A stretch of 37,392 bases of DNA from positions 1 to 37,392 of the forward strand of contig NZ_FQVJ01000037.1 in NCBI RefSeq assembly GCF_900129125.1, given 5' to 3'. Made by a program: the position numbers and the translations under genes. Under the pieces are notes generated by a model. It was not told the DNA's origin and did no database searches. It saw only the letters and a program-made list of their open reading frames with translations. The stretch comes from Acidocella aminolytica 101 = DSM 11237. GTDB lineage: Bacteria; Pseudomonadota; Alphaproteobacteria; Acetobacterales; Acetobacteraceae. This document shows, one piece after another, positions 32,322 to 37,392 of this stretch (positions within the stretch are counted from its first letter, which is position 1; each line of letters begins with the position of its first letter).

Positions 32322-33380
32322 TTACTTGATCTTTGCGATCTGAGCCTTGGAGAGTTCAACCACGGCGGGGGGCAGCGCCGCGAAATGCACTTGCTTCAGG
32401 AAGCTCATGCTGTTGCCCTCGGTGATCGCCCAGGTCAGGAAGTGACGCAGGGCAGCGGCATCGGCCTTGGAAGGCTGCTTGGCGTTCACGATCGCATATT
32501 CGTAGTTCACGATCGGGTAGGCCATCTTGCCGGGAGAGAAGATCATGCTGATCCGCTCGTCAGCTGGGGTACTGTTGGCCACGCTCGCCGCGGCAGCGGA
32601 GATGGTCTCCGGGGTCGGCAGCACATAATTGCCAGCCTTGTTCAGCAACTCAGCCTGGCCGAGGCCAGCCTTGGCGGCCTGGTCAGCGAAAGATACGCCG
32701 ATATAAGCGATAGAGTACGGGTTAGCCTTGGCGGCGGCCAGCATACCCTGGTTGCCGTTAGCGCCAATGCCAGCGGACACAGCCGGCCAAGCCACGGAGG
32801 TGCCGTAGTGTACGGAGGAGGCCCAGCCCTTGTCAGAGTTGGTCAGATACTGGGTAAAGATAAAAGTATCACCGGACCCATCAAGACGGTGAACCGGGAT
32901 GATCTCGTGATCAGGCAGCTTTACGCCGGGGTTGGCGGCGGCGATGGCCGGATCGTTCCACTTGGTGATCTTGCCCTCATAGATGCCAGCCAGGATCGGT
33001 CCGGACAGCTTAAGGTGCGTAATGCCAGGAAGGTTGTAGTTGATGGCCTGCGAGGAGATGGCGAGCGGGATGCTCAGCATATCCGGGTGTGCCTTGACCA
33101 TCGCGTCAGACAGGTACGCATCGGAAGCACCTATGTTCACCAGACCCTTGATGGACTGCGCGATGCCGGTGCCGGAGCCAGTCGAGGTAGTCGTGATGCT
33201 GATGTTGGGGTGGCTGGCGGTGTAGGCCGGAACCCAGAGGTTGAAGAGCGGGTAAAGCAGGCTGGAGCCGGTTTCAACCAGCGGGACACTGGCGGCGTTA
33301 GCTTGAGCCGGGACAAAACCAGCGGCGGCGGAGATCGCCAGCACGGCGGCGCCGGTGCGGAGGAGGTTCATCATCTTCAC
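32322..33380 (-). CDS. pstS: Phosphate ABC transporter substrate-binding protein PstS
   Basis: A 352-residue periplasmic phosphate-binding protein. The signal peptide is Met-Lys-Met-Met-Asn followed by LLRTGAAVLAISAAAGF and ends near PAQANA. The mature part has ETGSSLLYPLFNLW, TGSGTGIAQSIKGLVNIGAS (phosphate-binding loop), and PVHRLDGSGDTFIFTQYL. GTG 33380 is chosen because AAAGGA lies eight bases upstream; ATG 33374 is an alternative. A longer upstream frame to 33686 is rejected because it would precede the signal peptide with unrelated residues. It leads the pst operon. Confidence 0.93.
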   Translation of the reverse strand: MKMMNLLRTGAAVLAISAAAGFVPAQANAASVPLVETGSSLLYPLFNLWVPAYTASHPNISITTTSTGSGTGIAQSIKGLVNIGASDAYLSDAMVKAHPDMLSIPLAISSQAINYNLPGITHLKLSGPILAGIYEGKITKWNDPAIAAANPGVKLPDHEIIPVHRLDGSGDTFIFTQYLTNSDKGWASSVHYGTSVAWPAVSAGIGANGNQGMLAAAKANPYSIAYIGVSFADQAAKAGLGQAELLNKAGNYVLPTPETISAAAASVANSTPADERISMIFSPGKMAYPIVNYEYAIVNAKQPSKADAAALRHFLTWAITEGNSMSFLKQVHFAALPPAVVELSKAQIAKIK

Positions 33381-33756
33381 GTTCGCGTTCCTTTTGTTAG
33401 GCCCCCTGAAGGGCACCCGTTTTGGCCTGCGTGGGAGAAGCCCTCCCAACGTGGCCCCGCAATAGTCGAACCATGTGACAATGGCGACGGTAATTGCGTT
33501 GCAATTCGATGACATTTCCTGGTGGAAACCTGCCGTTGAAAGTGTTTTGTTGAACTCGCTGCGGAGTAAGAAGGAGACAAGATCAAATGTTGTCACATAA
33601 CATATTGTCCATGCGGCATTTGGCTTATAAACGGCCAATTGCCTTTTAAGTCGCTCCTTAAGCCTGACTATGTATCGCTTTACCATGGTGACGAAACCGT
33701 CACATGAAATCTCAATGCCATGACCTACATGAGAGCTGTTGCTTTGGAGGGTTTAC
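33381..33756. other. Divergent intergenic region between pstS and acetoacetate decarboxylase
   Basis: This 376-base gap must hold both promoters. Visible elements are an inverted repeat AATTGC-GTT-GCAATT (33492-33506) and another, GTGACG-AAAC-CGTCAC (33688-33703), the latter 53 bases before the decarboxylase start. TGTCAT and TGTCAC words on the minus strand (near 33510 and 33480) recall Pho-box half-sites but are not in clean 11-base register, so I do not call a Pho box. Confidence 0.5.
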
Positions 33757-34500
33757 ATGACGCGAGAGGAAATTCTCAACGCTACCTCGATGCCGCTGGC
33801 CTCCCCAAGTTATCCAAAGGGGCCATTTCGCTTTTATAATCGGGAATATCTCCTGATCCATTACGAAACCGATCCTGAAATCATTCGGGCATTGTTGCCT
33901 GAACCATTGGAGCCTGACGGTAATGATGTGTTCTTCGAATGGATGAAGATGCCGGACTCAACCGGCTTTGGCGATTATGAAGAAAGCGGTTGTGGTATTT
34001 CCGCTCTCTATAACGGAATTCCCTGCAATTATTCAGTAATGATGTATCTCGATGATGAGGCGCCGACAACGGGTGGCCGCGAGATTTGGGGGTTTCCAAA
34101 AAAATATGGTGTTCCCCGGCTCAAGACCATTCACGAGACGCTGACCGGTACGCTGCATTACGATGATGAGCGCGTCGCCATGGGAACAATGACCTACAAG
34201 ACGAAGGCCCTTGATCCCAAGGCCGCCGTGGCGGGTATGGGCAAGCTGAGTGTGAATCTGAAATGGATTCCTGATGTGGATGGGTCACCCAAAGTGGCGC
34301 AACTGGTCGGTTATCAGATGCAGGAGATCGACCTTAAATTTGCCTATGAGGGCGAAGCGCGGCTGCACCTAGTTCCCCACGCCAACTGCCGATTGGCGGA
34401 TTTGCCGGTGCGTAAAATCCTTCGGGGGGCGCATCTTTGCGCGGACTTGACCCTGCCGTACGGGCGGGTGTTGCATGACTACCTCGCTGAACAGAAGTAG
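33757..34500 (+). CDS. adc: Acetoacetate decarboxylase
   Basis: A 247-residue acetoacetate decarboxylase (acetoacetate to acetone plus CO2). With this start the key residues fall at the Clostridium acetobutylicum numbering: Lys115 (Schiff base) and Lys116 in GREIWGFPKKYG, Arg29 and Glu76. Other conserved segments are GPFRFYNREYLLIHYETDP and YNGIPCNYSVMMYLDDEA. GGAGG precedes the ATG at 33757; the further-upstream start at 33739 lacks one. It is 11 bases before bdhA, so the two form an operon for acetoacetate metabolism. Some relatives in the superfamily have other activities, but full catalytic conservation supports the decarboxylase. Confidence 0.9.
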   Translation: MTREEILNATSMPLASPSYPKGPFRFYNREYLLIHYETDPEIIRALLPEPLEPDGNDVFFEWMKMPDSTGFGDYEESGCGISALYNGIPCNYSVMMYLDDEAPTTGGREIWGFPKKYGVPRLKTIHETLTGTLHYDDERVAMGTMTYKTKALDPKAAVAGMGKLSVNLKWIPDVDGSPKVAQLVGYQMQEIDLKFAYEGEARLHLVPHANCRLADLPVRKILRGAHLCADLTLPYGRVLHDYLAEQK

Positions 34501-34511
34501 GAGAGAAGTTT

Positions 34512-35297
34512 ATGGCCTTAAAAGGTAAGGTTGCTTTGGTCACCGGCTCGACCAGCGGCATTGGACTTGGCATTGCCCGGGCGCTGGCGGCGGAAGGTGC
34601 CAGCATCATGCTCAATGGGTTCGGCGATGCGGGGGAGATCGAGAAGCTTCGTGCTGATCTGGAAAAAGAATTTTCCGTGAAGGTTGCCTATGACGGGGCA
34701 GACCTTAGCAAGCCAGATCAAGTGGCCGTTCTTGTGCAAAAGACGCAGGATGCGCTGGGCGGCATTGATGTGCTGGTGAATAATGCCGGCATCCAGTTTA
34801 CCGCGCCGGTTGAGGAGTTTCCGGAGGCGAAGTGGGAAGCGATTATTTCCATCAACCTCTCAGCTGTTTTTTATGGCATGAAGGCCGCGATTCCTGCGAT
34901 GAAGAAGCAAGGATGGGGGCGTATTATCAACATCGCTTCCGCGCATGGTCTGGTCGCCAGCCCGCATAAGGTAGCTTATGTGGCGGCCAAGCATGGTGTG
35001 GTTGGTGCCACCAAGGTTGCGGCCATTGAGACCGCGAATGACGGCATTACCGTCAATGCGATTTGCCCCGGCTGGGTGCTGACCCCGCTGGTGCAGAAGC
35101 AGCTCGAGGACCGCGCCAAGGAAGCGGGTACGGATGTCGATACCGAAAAGAAGAAGATGCTTCAGGAAACTCAGCCGATGCTGAAATTTTCTACGCCAGA
35201 GGAGATTGGCGCGCTTGCCGTGTTCCTCTGCTCCGATGGTGCTGCGACGATCACGGGAACGCCTGTTTCCATCGATGGTGGTTGGGTTTCACATTAA
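34512..35297 (+). CDS. bdhA: D-3-hydroxybutyrate dehydrogenase
   Basis: A 261-residue classical SDR. The cofactor motif is TGSTSGIG (11-18), NNAG at 90-93, catalytic Ser143, Tyr156 and Lys160. Residues known to bind 3-hydroxybutyrate in Pseudomonas enzymes, Gln, His and Lys, are at Gln95, His145 and Lys153 (one place on from their numbering), which makes the substrate assignment strong. It interconverts 3-hydroxybutyrate and acetoacetate with NAD. It is co-transcribed with adc, so hydroxybutyrate could be drained through acetoacetate to acetone. An inverted-repeat pair follows the stop. Confidence 0.95.
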   Translation: MALKGKVALVTGSTSGIGLGIARALAAEGASIMLNGFGDAGEIEKLRADLEKEFSVKVAYDGADLSKPDQVAVLVQKTQDALGGIDVLVNNAGIQFTAPVEEFPEAKWEAIISINLSAVFYGMKAAIPAMKKQGWGRIINIASAHGLVASPHKVAYVAAKHGVVGATKVAAIETANDGITVNAICPGWVLTPLVQKQLEDRAKEAGTDVDTEKKKMLQETQPMLKFSTPEEIGALAVFLCSDGAATITGTPVSIDGGWVSH

Positions 35298-35328
35298 GGC
35301 CGTCAGCGACATTTTAGTTCATTATTTT

Positions 35329-35387
35329 ACAGCCGTTCCAGCTCTGCCGGGCGGCTGTAAGCTTATCTGAGGCTGGCGTATAAGCTT
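35329..35387. repeat. Two adjacent hairpins between bdhA and gmhA
   Basis: ACAGCCG (35329-35335) pairs with CGGCTGT (35352-35358), and immediately after it AAGCTTAT (35359-35366) pairs with ATAAGCTT (35380-35387). They could end the adc-bdhA transcript, although T runs are weak. Confidence 0.55.
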
Positions 35388-35420
35388 CGTTCATTGGATC
35401 AGGCGGAGCCGGATAGGTAT

Positions 35421-36008
35421 ATGAGAGATCAAGAAGCTGAGCGCTTTGCCGCGATGTTACGGCGGAGTGCGGAACTGAAGCAAGGGTTGGCCACTCAGAC
35501 CCCGCTGGTATTGGCGATTGTGGACGCATGCGAGCGTACGCTACGCAATGGCGGCAAGCTGATTTTCTGTGGCAATGGCGGCTCTGCTGCCGATGCCCAG
35601 CATCTTGCAACCGAGTTGGTGATCCGTTTGCGCGGGGCGGTGCCCCGGCCAAGCTGGCCCGCCATCACTCTGGCTCTGGATACTTCTGCTGTGACGGCGG
35701 CGGTCAATGATTTTGGGGTGGATGAAATGTTTTCCCGCCCTCTCTTGGGCTTGGGCCGGGCAGGGGATGTGCTGTTTGGCATTACTACCTCCGGCAAATC
35801 CCCGAATGTGTTGGGGGCGCTGAAGACTGCGCGTGAGATGGGTATTGTTTCTGTTGGTTTACTGGGAGGCGATGGCGGTCCGGCCTTGCCGCTGTGCGAT
35901 CTGTCGATTGTGGTGCCGGATAAAGAGACCGCGAGGGTGCAGGAATGTCACATCACCCTGGGCCACGCGATCCTCACTTTGTTGGAAGACAGGATGGTTG
36001 GCGCATGA
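35421..36008 (+). CDS. gmhA: SIS-domain phosphoheptose isomerase
   Basis: A 195-residue sedoheptulose-7-phosphate isomerase (first step of ADP-heptose synthesis for LPS). The SIS-domain signatures are FCGNGGSAADAQHLATEL and FGITTSGKSPNVLGALKTA, with the C-terminal QECHITLGHAIL metal/base His. ATG 35421 has AGG at five bases; a TTG at 35394 is less likely. The stop overlaps the next gene by 4 bp (ATGA). No other heptose genes are in the window. Confidence 0.92.
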   Translation: MRDQEAERFAAMLRRSAELKQGLATQTPLVLAIVDACERTLRNGGKLIFCGNGGSAADAQHLATELVIRLRGAVPRPSWPAITLALDTSAVTAAVNDFGVDEMFSRPLLGLGRAGDVLFGITTSGKSPNVLGALKTAREMGIVSVGLLGGDGGPALPLCDLSIVVPDKETARVQECHITLGHAILTLLEDRMVGA

Positions 36009-36973
36009 AAGTACTGGTGACCGGTGCAGCTGGGTTTGTTGGCTATCATATAAGTGAAGCCCTGCTGGCACGCGGGATCGAGGTAGTGGGGGTTGATAAC
36101 CTTAACCCTTATTACGATGTGAGCCTGAAGCAAGCTCGCCTGCGCCGCCTCGGGAAAGGATTCAGCTTTCATCAGCTAGATATTACCGACCATGAAGCTG
36201 TGCGGCGCGTGGGGGAAGGGGCTGAGGTTATTCTGCATGTCGCGGCGCAGGCGGGGGTACGGTATTCGTTGAAAAATCCGTTCGCCTATGCCGCTTCTAA
36301 TCTCACCGGCCATCTCTCAATCTTGGAGCTGGCGCGCCATAGTAAAAGCGTGAAACATCTTATCTATGCGAGTTCGTCGTCGGTTTACGGAACGGGCTCC
36401 ACGTTGCCATATGCAGAATCTGAACGGGCGGACCAGCCATCCTCCTTATATGCCGCAACAAAACGTGCGGATGAGTTGATGAGCGCGTCTTATACTCACC
36501 TCTTTGGGCTGAAGCAGACGGGCCTCCGGTTTTTCACGGTGTACGGTCCCTGGGGCCGGCCGGACATGGCTTATTTCGGGTTTGCGGAAGCAATCATGAC
36601 TGGGAAGCCGATCACGCTTTATGAAAACGGTACGTTGAAGCGGGATTTTACCTATATCGACGACATCATCGCCGGCATTTTGGGGGTATTTGACTGCCCG
36701 CCAAATGATAATCAACCGCACCGCGTATTTAATATTGGCAATCACCGGGCAGAATATGTCCGGGACCTGTTGGAGTTGCTGGAGCGCTATCTGGGTGTGC
36801 AGGCCCAGACGGTGAATCTTCCGAGGCCGGAAGCCGACCCGGTAGAGACCTGCGCAGATGTGTCGGCGCTTCATAGGCTGTGCGGCTATGTGCCGTCCAC
36901 GCGCTTGGATGAGGGCATTTCCCGCTTCGTGGAGTGGTATAGGGACTGGCGATTTCAGCGAGCAACTCTTTAA
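36005..36973 (+). CDS. NAD-dependent sugar epimerase, UDP-glucuronate 4-epimerase type
   Basis: A 322-residue extended SDR. The cofactor motif GAAGFVGYHI opens the protein, and DNLNPYYDVSLKQARLRRL is the distinctive UDP-glucuronate/galacturonate epimerase segment. The catalytic set is SSSSVYG with YAATKRADEL (Tyr-x3-Lys), and RFFTVYGPWGRPDMA follows. It probably makes UDP-galacturonate for surface polysaccharide. The related heptose 6-epimerase HldD is unlikely because of this segment, even though gmhA precedes it with a 4-bp overlap. Confidence 0.88.
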   Translation: MKVLVTGAAGFVGYHISEALLARGIEVVGVDNLNPYYDVSLKQARLRRLGKGFSFHQLDITDHEAVRRVGEGAEVILHVAAQAGVRYSLKNPFAYAASNLTGHLSILELARHSKSVKHLIYASSSSVYGTGSTLPYAESERADQPSSLYAATKRADELMSASYTHLFGLKQTGLRFFTVYGPWGRPDMAYFGFAEAIMTGKPITLYENGTLKRDFTYIDDIIAGILGVFDCPPNDNQPHRVFNIGNHRAEYVRDLLELLERYLGVQAQTVNLPRPEADPVETCADVSALHRLCGYVPSTRLDEGISRFVEWYRDWRFQRATL

Positions 36974-37052
36974 GGGCTGTGAGTATAAATTGTTTTATAA
37001 CAATGGCTTGTGTTTTTTTTGTCAAAAAATTGAAAAACTTTCCCTGGTTGAG

Positions 37053-37392
37053 TTGACGGCTCTCAATGCCTGGAATAGAAGCCCGTCCACCGGCGGCTGA
37101 CGAGGGGTTGATCTTCTGAGGTTGGGTGGTTAGATTGGACGGCCTTGCTGATGGACTGGTGTTCTGAAGTATGGTTGTTTGGTTTAGATCTTTGACAATT
37201 GCATAGGCTGGGAAGGGATACGCTGGTGGCGTTTCTGGCTTCGGATTTTGGACCATGATTGGTTTAGGATTTGGGGTTTCTGGATCTCGGATTTGGGATT
37301 TGGGTGATGATATTGAGGGGCAGGATTAGTTCTGTTTTTACCTCTGTCGTTTGGGAGCGTTTTTGGTGTATTTCTTTTGAAATTACGTACAG
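37053..37392 (+). promoter_or_regulatory. Candidate rRNA-operon promoter and leader
   Basis: TTGACG (37053-37058), a 17-base spacer and TAGAAG (37076-37081) form a good promoter. About 110 bases on, GATCTTTGACAATT (37187-37200) resembles the boxA antitermination element of alphaproteobacterial rrn leaders. A G/T-rich stretch with repeated GGATTTGGG-type words (about 37240-37305) follows. No reading frame is convincing. I infer that a 16S rRNA gene begins just beyond the window; the 16S start itself is not seen. Confidence 0.5.

Noticed and set aside
33480-33640. Pho box upstream of pstS
   Set aside because: TGTCAT and TGTCAC words occur but not in the regular 11-base spacing of a Pho box; left as an open question.
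36005-36973. Heptose epimerase HldD
   Set aside because: Although gmhA precedes it, the DNLNPYYDVSLKQARL segment and length match UDP-glucuronate 4-epimerases.
36729-37256. 175-residue minus-strand frame at the right end
   Set aside because: Antisense to the epimerase and then to the G/T-rich leader; its composition is explained by low-complexity DNA.

Overview
The window looks like chromosome of an acidophilic or acetic-acid-type alphaproteobacterium, most likely Acetobacteraceae (Rhodospirillales). This is inferred from an ALAS-type hemA, a class I PHA synthase, a SatP/YaaH acetate carrier, TimA-like and MltA proteins, and moderately high-GC codon use. The genus cannot be fixed from sequence alone. 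The gene content is mostly housekeeping and central carbon metabolism, with two small scars of mobile DNA.

Layout. 1-460: an IS630-type transposase has cut a LysE-family exporter gene. 575-1423: an SDR oxidoreductase. 6811 down to 1408 (minus): a tightly packed five-gene unit of small phasin-like protein, FabI-type enoyl reductase, PHA synthase PhaC, MaoC hydratase fused to phosphotransacylase, and acetate/butyrate kinase. A near-consensus FNR/FixK box lies in front of it. 7067-9091: a membrane GGDEF-EAL protein. 9739-9161: acetate carrier. 11946-9959: hemA and a translationally coupled SDR that lacks the catalytic triad. 12487-12056: CBS protein. 12638-14930: feoAB behind tandem Fur-like sites. 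18770-15001: timA-like, mltA and kup. 18943-23455: a four-gene run (phosphatase, N-formylglutamate amidohydrolase-like, cysteine hydrolase, large double GT2 glycosyltransferase), facing an XRE regulator.

23790-25275 is a degraded accessory patch with an IS5-type transposase pseudogene and a relic plus-strand gene with in-frame stops. From 25275 on: recX, rpmI-rplT, an EcsC-family gene, an FKBP isomerase, a small secreted-protein gene with a stop codon at its signal-peptide junction, an aspartate-type aminotransferase, a tRNA with CAU anticodon, ppa, pstS-pstC-pstA (without pstB), acetoacetate decarboxylase plus 3-hydroxybutyrate dehydrogenase, gmhA, and a UDP-glucuronate-4-epimerase-like gene. 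The final 340 bases resemble the leader of an rRNA operon whose 16S gene would lie just outside.

How it fits together. Several loci converge on C2/C4 acid and storage-polymer metabolism: PhaC, MaoC-Pta, kinase and FabI; SatP; acetoacetate decarboxylase and BdhA. The most interesting proposal is that the phaC operon is an oxygen-controlled route linking 3-hydroxybutyryl-CoA to acyl phosphate and ATP. The co-occurrence and the FNR box are visible in the sequence; the flux direction is inference.
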